Source: Ghiorsea sp.
Lineage (GTDB): Bacteria > Pseudomonadota > Zetaproteobacteria > Mariprofundales > Mariprofundaceae
Direction of reading: 5' to 3'
NCBI GenBank assembly: GCA_027019685.1
Contig: JALUWH010000149.1
Coordinates: 1 to 12,252 of the forward strand
DNA: 12,252 bases
Shown here: positions 5,051-11,263 of the stretch, piece by piece
Layout of the letters: every line of letters begins with the position of its first letter
Position numbering within the stretch: position 1 is the stretch's first letter
Translations under genes and position numbers: made by a program
Notes under the pieces: generated by a model
The model's input: the letters and a program-made list of their open reading frames with translations, nothing else
What the model was told of the DNA's origin: nothing
Databases searched by the model: none

Positions 5051-5860
5051 ATGAAATTTGAGAACATAAAATGGGTGCTACCTTTGTTGGTGAGTGTATT
5101 GTGGAGCCAGTTGGCTAATGCTGCTACATATCCCTTTGCGCTACATATTCAAGGCTCAGCTTTTAATACGCAAGAGCGTCTTGCGATAAGTGATATTGGT
5201 GAAGGAAAAACTCACCTTAAGGTAAACTTCAAAAGTAAGGGAGGGAAGGCTTATGTTTTGGATATGCAATATAAGAAACTTGCGGCAAACCGCTCCTATC
5301 CTACCAATCTAGATATTACGGTTAAAGATGCGCAGGGACATAAGCTTGGTTATTTGTTTTTTGCCTTAAATCGTTTGGCATTTCTGAAGCAAATGGGTGT
5401 ATTTGGCTTTAAGGTAGATATTGATGGTGAACCTGTGGATGTGCAGTTTGTGTGGTCTGGGCATAAAAAGGGGCACTTACAAACCAAAGATTTAACCCAA
5501 GAACGCTTTTTCCAAGATACCTTGGTGCCCAAGTGGGGATTTCAGATGATTCGCCCTGTAGTGTTGAAAGCTAAAAACAGCAATACGCTTTCGGCAACCT
5601 ACAAGCTAGATGAACATCCATACGCGGTAAACTACACGATTGTTAACCGTGCCAATGGTGGTGTTCGTTTTAAGCATCAGTTATATCGTTTAGTTCAAGG
5701 TAAACAACACTTGGTGTCATCGGTTTACTTCAATGCGGATGATTTAAAGAGTTTGCGTGAAGTGATGTATGCAGGTAAACATTTTGATGCCAATGATGGT
5801 GTGTTCAAATTGGTGTTTTATCCAGCATTGGGGCAAACCGAACCGAAAAATATTAAGTGA
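5051..5860 (+). CDS. Secreted/periplasmic protein of unknown function
   Basis: I do not recognise the family. From ATG 5051 (GAGGG at 5038-5042) the protein has 269 residues and a signal peptide: MKFENIK, hydrophobic core WVLPLLVSVLW, and cleavage after LANA at 24. The frame extends up to 5012, but that would overlap the exporter and lose the signal. The mature part contains no cysteine, is rich in Lys and aromatic residues, and alternates polar and hydrophobic residues as in beta-rich periplasmic proteins. No catalytic motif is visible. It starts 4 bp after the exporter stop and overlaps the next gene by 4 bp (GTGA), so it is an integral member of the operon, perhaps an accessory binding protein. 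Confidence 0.72.
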   Translation: MKFENIKWVLPLLVSVLWSQLANAATYPFALHIQGSAFNTQERLAISDIGEGKTHLKVNFKSKGGKAYVLDMQYKKLAANRSYPTNLDITVKDAQGHKLGYLFFALNRLAFLKQMGVFGFKVDIDGEPVDVQFVWSGHKKGHLQTKDLTQERFFQDTLVPKWGFQMIRPVVLKAKNSNTLSATYKLDEHPYAVNYTIVNRANGGVRFKHQLYRLVQGKQHLVSSVYFNADDLKSLREVMYAGKHFDANDGVFKLVFYPALGQTEPKNIK

Positions 5861-6432
5861 GCTCAACACCCTTACTCATTTGGCTTTATACGCTTGCATT
5901 TGCGGCGGTACACAGTCTTTTGGCAAGCCAAGCGGTTAAAGAGTATGTCTATCAGTTTGGCTTGCAAACACACCATTATAGGCTGCTTTATTCACTGCTA
6001 GGGGTGTTAACCACGTTTGTCTGGCTGTATTGGATTGGGACTTTGCCTGATACTCTATTATATACAGTACAAGAAGGTGGCTTACAATATGGGTTGTATA
6101 CCTTGCAAGCCTTGGGTTTATATATTGTTTTGGCGGCATTGAAGCCTATTGATGGTGCGGTCTTTCTGGGCTTGAAAAAAGCAGAGCAACAAACTGACCC
6201 TTTTATTGAACAAGGCGTGTTTAAATATATTCGCCATCCTATGTATACAGGTTTTATGTTGTTCTTATTGGCTAAACCTGAGCATACTATGGTTAGTTTG
6301 CATTTTGCTTTGGCAGTGAGTGTGTATTTTATCGTTGGTTCAAAGTTTGAAGAAAGACGTATGCTTGCAGAGCATCCTGATTATGCGGATTATCAGCAAA
6401 AGGTTGGGGCATTTATCCCCAAGTTGTTTTAG
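5857..6432 (+). CDS. ICMT/NnrU-like membrane methyltransferase
   Basis: A 191-residue protein with about five hydrophobic segments. The C-terminal part carries the isoprenylcysteine carboxyl methyltransferase/phospholipid methyltransferase pattern: GVFKYIRHPMYTG (about 123-135), where RHP-x-Y binds S-adenosylmethionine, then FEERRMLAEHPDYADY (about 165-180). The GTG start at 5857 overlaps the preceding stop (GTGA), which supports this start. The superfamily includes MddA, which methylates methanethiol and sulfide; MddA is longer, so identity is unproven. Other possible substrates are lipids or other small thiols. The neighbouring TPMT-like gene strengthens the idea of thiol methylation. Confidence 0.75.
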   Translation: MSSTPLLIWLYTLAFAAVHSLLASQAVKEYVYQFGLQTHHYRLLYSLLGVLTTFVWLYWIGTLPDTLLYTVQEGGLQYGLYTLQALGLYIVLAALKPIDGAVFLGLKKAEQQTDPFIEQGVFKYIRHPMYTGFMLFLLAKPEHTMVSLHFALAVSVYFIVGSKFEERRMLAEHPDYADYQQKVGAFIPKLF

Positions 6433-6443
6433 GAGGCCTGTAA

Positions 6444-7049
6444 ATGTCAAATGTAAAAATACCAGACTGGGAAGTGTTATACCAAGCACAAGATACAGGC
6501 TGGGATAGGGGTGAAGTAAGCCCTGCACTACACTCCTTTATCAATAAAGGTGTCTTTAAGAATGCGAAAACAGTATTAATTCCTGGTTGTGGGCGTGGTT
6601 ATGAAGTGGTTGAGCTTGCTAGGCATGGCTTTGAAGTTACAGCTTTAGATTTAGCACCTTCTGCTATTGAGCACCTTAACCAAGAATTAAAACAAGCAGG
6701 TATTACTGCCCATACAACGTGTTTAAACATTTTTGATTATCATGCGCCTCAAAGTTTTGATGTGGTGTATGAGCAAACATGTTTATGTGCAATAGCTCCT
6801 TTAGAACGTGAAAAGTACGCTAAAGCTGTGTGTAGCTGGCTAAAACCAAGTGGAAAATTGTTGTTAAACTTGATGCAAACAGGTGATGCTGGTGGCCCGC
6901 CATTTCATTGTGATTTTATGGATGCAAAGCAGTTGTTTCCAAGTAAACTTTGGGATTGGCAAGAAGAGCCACCTTTTATGACAGGGCGCGGTAAAGATAG
7001 GGCTTCACCACGTTTTGAGTTGGGTTATATTTTGGAGAAGAAGATATGA
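6444..7049 (+). CDS. TPMT-like SAM-dependent thiol methyltransferase
   Basis: A 201-residue soluble class I methyltransferase of the thiopurine S-methyltransferase type. W8 and the YQAQDTGWDRGEVSP region (13-27) form the family's N-terminal cap. VLIPGCGRGYEV (44-55) is the SAM-binding motif I, ALDLAP (67-72) motif II, and YEQTCLCAI (about 109-117) the family's D/E-x4-LCA segment. Related enzymes methylate thiols, halides, bisulfide, selenium or tellurium oxyanions. An ideal AGGAGG at 6431-6436 overlaps the previous stop. The 3' end overlaps the next gene (ATGA). Sulfide methylation is an attractive but untested role here. Confidence 0.85.
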   Translation: MSNVKIPDWEVLYQAQDTGWDRGEVSPALHSFINKGVFKNAKTVLIPGCGRGYEVVELARHGFEVTALDLAPSAIEHLNQELKQAGITAHTTCLNIFDYHAPQSFDVVYEQTCLCAIAPLEREKYAKAVCSWLKPSGKLLLNLMQTGDAGGPPFHCDFMDAKQLFPSKLWDWQEEPPFMTGRGKDRASPRFELGYILEKKI

Positions 7050-7267
7050 AAGATTTTATCAAAGGACTACCGTATCCACTGTTGATTATAATGGCTATTT
7101 TTATGGCGTTTGCGCCCTTTCAACCAGAGCCACATTTAGTGCAAAAGTTTGATATGCTTATGGCAGGTAAGCTAAGTAAACCACTGGATGTATTTGATTT
7201 CTTTTGGCATTTGTTACCTATGACTTTATTGGTAACAAAATTTATGCTTTTACAAAAGGAAAAATAG
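7046..7267 (+). CDS. Small two-helix conserved membrane protein
   Basis: A 73-residue protein with hydrophobic helices at about 10-25 (PLLIIMAIFMAFAPF) and 52-69 (FWHLLPMTLLVTKFMLL). They are linked by a PEPHLVQK-x-ML-AGKL segment that I associate with a small conserved proteobacterial family, sometimes loosely labelled RND transporter. Nothing in the sequence supports RND transport. The ATG overlaps the methyltransferase stop by 4 bases, so it is the last gene of the exporter operon. Function unknown. Confidence 0.75.
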   Translation: MKDFIKGLPYPLLIIMAIFMAFAPFQPEPHLVQKFDMLMAGKLSKPLDVFDFFWHLLPMTLLVTKFMLLQKEK

Positions 7268-7321
7268 TTTTAACTATAAAACTTGCTAAACTCCGCCCAA
7301 TAATCATATCGAGAGGGAAAC

Positions 7322-7798
7322 ATGGCTGAAAAACAAGCAACAGATGATACACCAATCTTTAATTTACAAAGGATTTATGTCAAAGACATTTCTTTTGAAA
7401 ATCCAAATTCTCCAGAGGTATTTGCTGAAGCCAATAAGCAGCCAAAAGTAAAAATGAGCATGGATTTATCGCATCGCAAAGTGAATGATGAACATTGGGA
7501 AGTTTGCATCAAAATTAATGCAGAAACACGTGTACAGGAATCGGATAAATTGGTCTTTGAAATTGAAGTCGAGCAAGCGGGTGTATTTTTCTTCCATAAT
7601 ATTCCTGAAGAACATGTTCCTTTGCTTTTGAATGTAGATTGCCCAACGATTATTTTCCCATATACACGCCAAATTATCAGCCAATTAAGTGTGGATGGTG
7701 GGTTTATGCCGTTTACCTTAGAGCCTGTAAACTTTAATGCGTTATATCAAGCCAAACTGCAAGAAGCTAAAGCAAAAGAAAACGCAACAGTACAATAA
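7322..7798 (+). CDS. secB: Protein-export chaperone SecB
   Basis: A 158-residue protein matching SecB throughout: IYVKDISFENPNSPEVF (18-34), the acidic polar tail, and the conserved PYTRQIIS and GGFMPFTLEPVNFNALY near the C-terminus. SecB is a cytosolic tetramer that holds precursor proteins unfolded and delivers them to SecA. GAGAGGGAAAC directly before the ATG is a strong ribosome-binding site. The 54-bp gap from the preceding gene contains TATAAA near 7275 but no good -35. It is a housekeeping gene, and its link to the sulfur operon is probably positional. Confidence 0.97.
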   Translation: MAEKQATDDTPIFNLQRIYVKDISFENPNSPEVFAEANKQPKVKMSMDLSHRKVNDEHWEVCIKINAETRVQESDKLVFEIEVEQAGVFFFHNIPEEHVPLLLNVDCPTIIFPYTRQIISQLSVDGGFMPFTLEPVNFNALYQAKLQEAKAKENATVQ

Positions 7799-7831
7799 TC
7801 TTGGGTAGGGTGTGGCGCGGTTAAGGAGGTA

Positions 7832-7861
7832 CTGATTTACTGGCATCCCGCCAAAAATCAG
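7832..7861. repeat. Two-part hairpin downstream of secB
   Basis: CTGATTT (7832-7838) pairs with AAATCAG (7855-7861), and inside it TGGC (7841-7844) pairs with GCCA (7850-7853) around a 5-base loop. It is the first of four hairpins in this convergent gap and has no T-run. Confidence 0.5.
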
Positions 7862-7865
7862 GGCG

Positions 7866-7894
7866 AGAAAGGAAAAGCGCGGTTTTCCTTTCTT
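7866..7894 (+). terminator. Probable secB terminator hairpin
   Basis: AGAAAGGAAAA (7866-7876) and TTTTCCTTTCT (7883-7893) form a perfect 11-bp stem with loop GCGCGG. The 3' arm is U-rich and continues CTTTCTTATA, but there is no long T-run, so termination is likely, not certain. On the other strand it lacks a T tail. Confidence 0.6.
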
Positions 7895-7925
7895 ATACAA
7901 TTCAAACGCTTACGCTATTGATTTG

Positions 7926-7974
7926 GCAGCCCGTCCATGGGCTGCACGGAAGCACTGAATAAATCAGCACTTCC
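7926..7974. repeat. Pair of hairpins at the convergent junction
   Basis: GCAGCCC/GGGCTGC (7926-7932 and 7939-7945) form a 7-bp stem with a 6-base loop. Directly after it, GGAAG/CTTCC and CTGA/TCAG (7948-7974) form a stem interrupted by a CA/CA internal loop, with loop ATAAA. They abut the 3' end of the minus-strand gene and may protect or end its transcript. Confidence 0.5.
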
Positions 7975-8646
7975 TTAAGTGTTCACACCCAACCAAATCA
8001 TATGTTTACTGCCTTTTTTGCCATGGGCGCGGCATGGTACTTCGCTGGTTTGAAAACCAGCCTGTTTCATGCGTTTGGTAAAACGCGGTTCAGGAAATGC
8101 AGACCACACCGCGAAAATACCTTTAGGCTTTAAAGCCTTTTTCGCAGCTTTAAGACCGTTAGGACTATATAAAGCACCGTTTTCTTGGCGGGTTAAACCT
8201 TCTGGTCCATTATCGACATCAAGTAAAATAGTATCGAAAGTATTATTGCTTTCACGAATCAATTGACCAACATCACCTTGAAATACAGAAACACGCTTAT
8301 CTTGCAAAGGGTTTCCTGCAAGCTCTGCGAGATGACTTTGATTCCATTCTACCACGGCTGGCACTAGCTCTGCCACAGTGATATTGGCTTGTTTGTGTGT
8401 ATGTTTTAATGTTTCTGCCAAGGTGAACCCCATGCCTAAACCACCAATTAAAACATGAGCATCAGCTTTGTGCCCAATATTTTTGCAGCCAAGCTTGGCT
8501 AAAACATCTTCAGAAGAATGCATGCGGCTGTTCATCAATTCGGAATAACCAGTTTTGATAGAATACTCATCGCCACGTTGATACAACTTCATATCATGAG
8601 CCTCACCAGCAACGCTAGTGCTATCTAATAGTTTCCAAGGTCTCAT
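7975..8646 (-). CDS. Spermidine-synthase-like SAM-binding protein
   Basis: A 223-residue class I methyltransferase-fold protein of the group often labelled spermidine synthase. It has WKLLDS at the N-terminus, GDEYSIKTGYSELMNSR (26-42), SAM-site motif VLIGGLGMGFTLAET (65-79), acidic VAELVPAVVEWN (90-101) and LLDVDNGPEG (140-149). The classic SpeE motif GGGDGG is replaced by GGLGMG, and the polyamine-pocket residues are not evident, so true aminopropyl transfer is doubtful. It starts 12 bp after the VF530-family gene with AGGGC upstream, as the third gene of a minus-strand operon. Confidence 0.72.
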   Translation of the reverse strand: MRPWKLLDSTSVAGEAHDMKLYQRGDEYSIKTGYSELMNSRMHSSEDVLAKLGCKNIGHKADAHVLIGGLGMGFTLAETLKHTHKQANITVAELVPAVVEWNQSHLAELAGNPLQDKRVSVFQGDVGQLIRESNNTFDTILLDVDNGPEGLTRQENGALYSPNGLKAAKKALKPKGIFAVWSAFPEPRFTKRMKQAGFQTSEVPCRAHGKKGSKHMIWLGVNT

Positions 8647-8658
8647 GATATGCCCTGT

Positions 8659-8928
8659 TTAATCAACATCAGGCCACGGGCTGTTGTTTGATTTTTGCTT
8701 ACCATTTTTCTCATCCAACATTTCCTTATATAAGGCTTCAACTTTGGCTCTTGCCCATGGTGTTTTTCGTAAAAAAGCGAGACTAGATTTGATGGATGGA
8801 TTCATATTAAAGCAACGAATTTTAACATAAATGCCCAATTCACCCCAGCCATAGTATGATACAAGTTCTTCCAATATCATTTTTAGGGTTTTGCCGTGCA
8901 TAGGGTCTTGCTGTGTGCGTTGATTCAT
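8659..8928 (-). CDS. VF530 (DUF2132) family protein
   Basis: An 89-residue protein carrying the family signature: DPMHGKTLKMILEELVSYYGWGELG (8-32), then NMNPSIKSSLAFLRKTPWARAKVE (41-64). The Vibrio fischeri VF530 structure is a small helical fold reported to resemble nucleic-acid-binding domains; the biological role is unknown. The C-terminal tail is polar and Pro/Trp-containing. Its start overlaps the PagL-like stop by 4 bases (ATGA), so translation is coupled. Confidence 0.85.
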   Translation of the reverse strand: MNQRTQQDPMHGKTLKMILEELVSYYGWGELGIYVKIRCFNMNPSIKSSLAFLRKTPWARAKVEALYKEMLDEKNGKQKSNNSPWPDVD

Positions 8929-9482
8929 GGCTGGTCAAACCTATAGTGTATTTGGTATAAATAAAGATTTACACCTGCATTGGAGTCTGTAATACCTGCA
9001 TTCGATAAATGTCTAGCTCTAGCAATAAAAGACCATTTTTTATTGAGTTCAATGCCAACGCCAACAAAAGAATTGAATTCAAAAGCTGTATCTAGGCGGT
9101 TGGTTTCTCCAGGGCGCGAAAAAAGGTGAGGGCCAAAACCTGCTTCAAAAAAGATGTTGCCCGCTTGGGTGTTTATATATTGACTGCGTAACATAAGGTT
9201 GGCTGAAAGGTGGTATGCTGTTTCATTGCTTCTATCCCACCAGCTTTTGGCGATACCAATGTCCAAGAAGGGTTCGTGTAGATATTCTTCTAGAATATGC
9301 AAAGGTGGTATAACATGTTGAATCAACTCAATTTGTAGCCAATGCTTTACATCAATGCCATGCCCATAACTTACACCAATTTCCTCTGGGGCAAAGTTGC
9401 CCGCTTTTGCCATATTTGGCAAAACCAAACTTAAGCATATAAAACAATATAAAGAAACTAACTTGCGTATTTTCATGTTCAT
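8925..9482 (-). CDS. PagL-like outer-membrane beta-barrel (acyloxyacyl hydrolase family)
   Basis: A 185-residue protein with a signal peptide cleaved after AKA at 27, then alternating beta strands ending in the aromatic HYRFDQP. RARHLSNAGITDSNAG (155-170) corresponds to the PagL active-site region H-x-S, giving H158 and S160. The third catalytic residue of Pseudomonas PagL, a Glu 12 residues after the Ser, is Asn172 here. The family removes the 3-O-acyl chain of lipid A in the outer membrane; activity is uncertain because of the substitution. It is the first gene of a three-gene minus-strand operon, divergent from truC across 72 bp. ATG at 9476 (residue 3) is an alternative start. Confidence 0.75.
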   Translation of the reverse strand: MNMKIRKLVSLYCFICLSLVLPNMAKAGNFAPEEIGVSYGHGIDVKHWLQIELIQHVIPPLHILEEYLHEPFLDIGIAKSWWDRSNETAYHLSANLMLRSQYINTQAGNIFFEAGFGPHLFSRPGETNRLDTAFEFNSFVGVGIELNKKWSFIARARHLSNAGITDSNAGVNLYLYQIHYRFDQP

Positions 9483-9554
9483 AGGTCGTTATCATGAGGC
9501 TGATGTTACAAAATTCTACTATTTAATTTATCAAACCCAACATAAGCTTTGCTG
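9483..9554. promoter_or_regulatory. Divergent promoter region between pagL-like gene and truC
   Basis: This 72-bp AT-rich gap must hold promoters for both directions. On the minus strand TTGATA (near 9534-9529) could be a -35 box, but no good -10 follows at 17 bp. No operator-like dyad was seen. Confidence 0.35.
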
Positions 9555-10328
9555 ATGTTACTTCATCAGATAAGCGAACAGCAATTGGATATATTATATC
9601 ATGATAAATATTTGGTTGCTGTGCATAAACCTGCAGGTTTATTGGTGCATCGCTCTATGATTGATAGGCATGAAACACGCTTTGCTTTGCAAATGGTACG
9701 CAATCAGGTGGGGCAACATGTTTACCCTGTGCATCGCTTGGATAAACCCACTTCTGGCGTTTTAATTTTTGCTTTGAGCCCAGAGGTTGCTAAAACTGTG
9801 GGTGAGCAATTTACAGCACATACGGTTGAGAAAATATACCATGCTGTAGTGCGTGGTTATGTTGATGAAAATGGTATCATTGATTATGCCCTTAAAGAAG
9901 AACTAGATAAAAAAAGTGATAAACAAGCCAAACAGGATAAAGAAGCGCAAGATGCCGTTACAGTATATAAACGGTTAGCCACCGTTGAGCTTAATCAAGC
10001 GGTAGGTCGGTATCATACAGCAAGGTATAGTCTGGTGCAGCTTAAGCCAAAAACAGGGCGTAAACATCAATTACGCCGTCATTTAAAACATATTTTTCAT
10101 CCCATTGTGGGTGATACCACACATGGTGATGGTAAACAAAACCAATTTTTTAGAGAACATTTGGCTTGCCATAGGTTATTACTTCAAGCCTCAAGCTTAT
10201 CATTGCAACACCCCGTAACGCAGCAAAACCTTTGTATTCAAGCAGCAAAAGATAGTTCATTTGATACAATCATTGAGACATTGGGCTGGCAGGGCAGCAT
10301 AGGCGATATAAAAGATGGGAGTAAATGA
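9555..10328 (+). CDS. truC: tRNA pseudouridine synthase C (TruC-like, RluA family)
   Basis: A 257-residue enzyme from ATG 9555; a TTG at 9549 is possible but neither has a clear ribosome-binding site. LVAVHKPAGLLVHRS (20-34) and the catalytic motif HRLDKPTSGV (60-69, nucleophile D63) define the RluA family. KTGRKHQLRRHL is the conserved RNA-binding and structural segment. LDYxLxEELDKxxDK and the ending LGWxG agree with TruC, which makes pseudouridine 65 in tRNA, rather than with rRNA-modifying RluA-D. No S4 domain is present. The stop overlaps the next start (ATGA). Confidence 0.87.
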   Translation: MLLHQISEQQLDILYHDKYLVAVHKPAGLLVHRSMIDRHETRFALQMVRNQVGQHVYPVHRLDKPTSGVLIFALSPEVAKTVGEQFTAHTVEKIYHAVVRGYVDENGIIDYALKEELDKKSDKQAKQDKEAQDAVTVYKRLATVELNQAVGRYHTARYSLVQLKPKTGRKHQLRRHLKHIFHPIVGDTTHGDGKQNQFFREHLACHRLLLQASSLSLQHPVTQQNLCIQAAKDSSFDTIIETLGWQGSIGDIKDGSK

Positions 10329-10699
10329 TGGCAAGAGTTTTAAAAATATTTATGCGCGGTAAAAGTGTAGGTTTATTACAAGAAGTATTGCGGCGTATGG
10401 GTTATGAGATTACCGACCAAAAGAACTTATTTGGCACAACTACCCGCGAAGCGGTAAAAAGTTATCAAAAGCAGCATGGTTTAAAACCAACTGGTCTGGT
10501 GGATGAAGCATTAATGAATCAAATGCAAGGTGGTGTTCCAGCACCTGCTGAAGAGCAAGTAGATGTGAAAACAAGTGTATTACCCAGCCATCAAGCAGAA
10601 TTTGATGCCTTAGTACGTTTGTTAATCAAAAAAGAAGTATTTAGCCAAGCAGAGTGGGATGCGGAAAAGAAAAAAACTGTTCCGAGCAGTTTAATCTAA
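10325..10699 (+). CDS. Peptidoglycan-binding-domain protein without signal peptide
   Basis: A 124-residue protein. An N-terminal PG_binding_1 domain (about 10-68) is visible: GKSVGLLQEVLRRMGY, LFGTTTREAVKSYQKQHGLKPTGLVDEAL. Then a Pro/Glu linker and a short helical C-terminus (about 88-115). No signal peptide or membrane helix is present, so the domain may bind another ligand or the protein may stay cytosolic. Starts at 10325 or 10328 (ATGATG) are both possible; GGGAG at 10318-10322 fits either. It is translationally coupled to truC. Confidence 0.78.
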   Translation: MMARVLKIFMRGKSVGLLQEVLRRMGYEITDQKNLFGTTTREAVKSYQKQHGLKPTGLVDEALMNQMQGGVPAPAEEQVDVKTSVLPSHQAEFDALVRLLIKKEVFSQAEWDAEKKKTVPSSLI

Positions 10700-10700
10700 A

Positions 10701-10790
10701 CATGACAGCTCATTTTGTCATTGAAGGAGTCTCTAGATGTCTCGACTACGCTCGACATGACAGTAACTTGTCATTTCGACTGAAATGGAG
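10701..10790. repeat. Palindromic intergenic repeat element (REP-like)
   Basis: This stretch contains ATGACA/TGTCAT inverted repeats twice (10702-10707 with 10716-10721; 10757-10762 with 10769-10774), TCGA/TCGA flanking CTACGC, and CATTTC-GACT-GAAATG (10772-10787). The combination of TGTCAT ends and a CTCGACTACGCTCG core resembles dispersed palindromic elements common between genes in many bacteria. Its end supplies GGAG (10787-10790), the apparent ribosome-binding site of the next gene. Copy number in the genome cannot be seen here. Confidence 0.65.
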
Positions 10791-10795
10791 AAATC

Positions 10796-11155
10796 TTGAA
10801 GCGTCCTAAATTTACCCAAACCCTTGCTGACACTTTATTGGCAGGTAAGCATGTGAATTTAATTAGCCCACACGGGCGAGGACGTAGGCAAACATTAATA
10901 GATTTGATTAGCCTTCTTGATGATGTTCAGGTGGCTAAGATTGATTTGAAACGAGAGCAAAAACAGTGGCAAACATGGTTTGAAAAAACTTTAAGGTTAA
11001 ATGGTCAAGTGATTGTTATTATTCATAATATTGAGTATATCAAACAGTATCATAAACAAGCGCTTAATGCATTGAAGAAGTTTACCTTATTGTGTGTGTC
11101 TGAGCGTCCTCTGCAAGATGAGGGGTGGGTAAGTATTGAGCTTCCAAATCAATAA
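10796..11155 (+). CDS. Small protein with degenerate P-loop
   Basis: A 119-residue protein, family not recognised. The TTG start at 10796 is 5 bases after GGAG. SPHGRGRRQT (24-33) looks like a Walker A loop with the Lys replaced by Arg, followed by a helix (LIDLISLL). A hydrophobic strand ending VIVIIHNIE (72-80) resembles Walker B with Asn/Glu at its end. The order suits a trimmed AAA/STAND-type ATPase core lacking sensor and lid domains, at about half the normal domain length. It may bind but not hydrolyse nucleotide. It is flanked on both sides by palindromic repeat elements. Real coding is supported by length, start signal and coherent hydrophobic pattern. Confidence 0.6.
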   Translation: MKRPKFTQTLADTLLAGKHVNLISPHGRGRRQTLIDLISLLDDVQVAKIDLKREQKQWQTWFEKTLRLNGQVIVIIHNIEYIKQYHKQALNALKKFTLLCVSERPLQDEGWVSIELPNQ

Positions 11156-11175
11156 AACTACAAGCATCTCATGTT

Positions 11176-11246
11176 GTCATACCCACGCAGATGGGTATCC
11201 ATCAACACTGATGATGAAATGGATACCCAATCAAGTTGGGTATGAC
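11176..11246. repeat. Nested palindromic repeat element upstream of dinB
   Basis: The outer arms GTCATACCCA (11176-11185) and TGGGTATGAC (11237-11246) are exact reverse complements. The inner arms TGGGTATCCAT (11192-11202) and ATGGATACCCA (11219-11229) are also exact. Each outer arm can alternatively pair with its adjacent inner arm (ATACCCA with TGGGTAT), so the element can form one long stem or a three-arm cruciform. The type (GTCATACCC...GGGTATGAC) is a familiar dispersed intergenic repeat, different from the one at 10701. Confidence 0.75.
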
Positions 11247-11263
11247 GTGTTCATAGGTAGATT

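Noticed and set aside
199..7916. 10-mer CGCTTACGCT at both 199-208 and 7907-7916
   Set aside because: The flanking sequences do not match, so a shared 10-mer in 12 kb is too weak to call a dispersed repeat.
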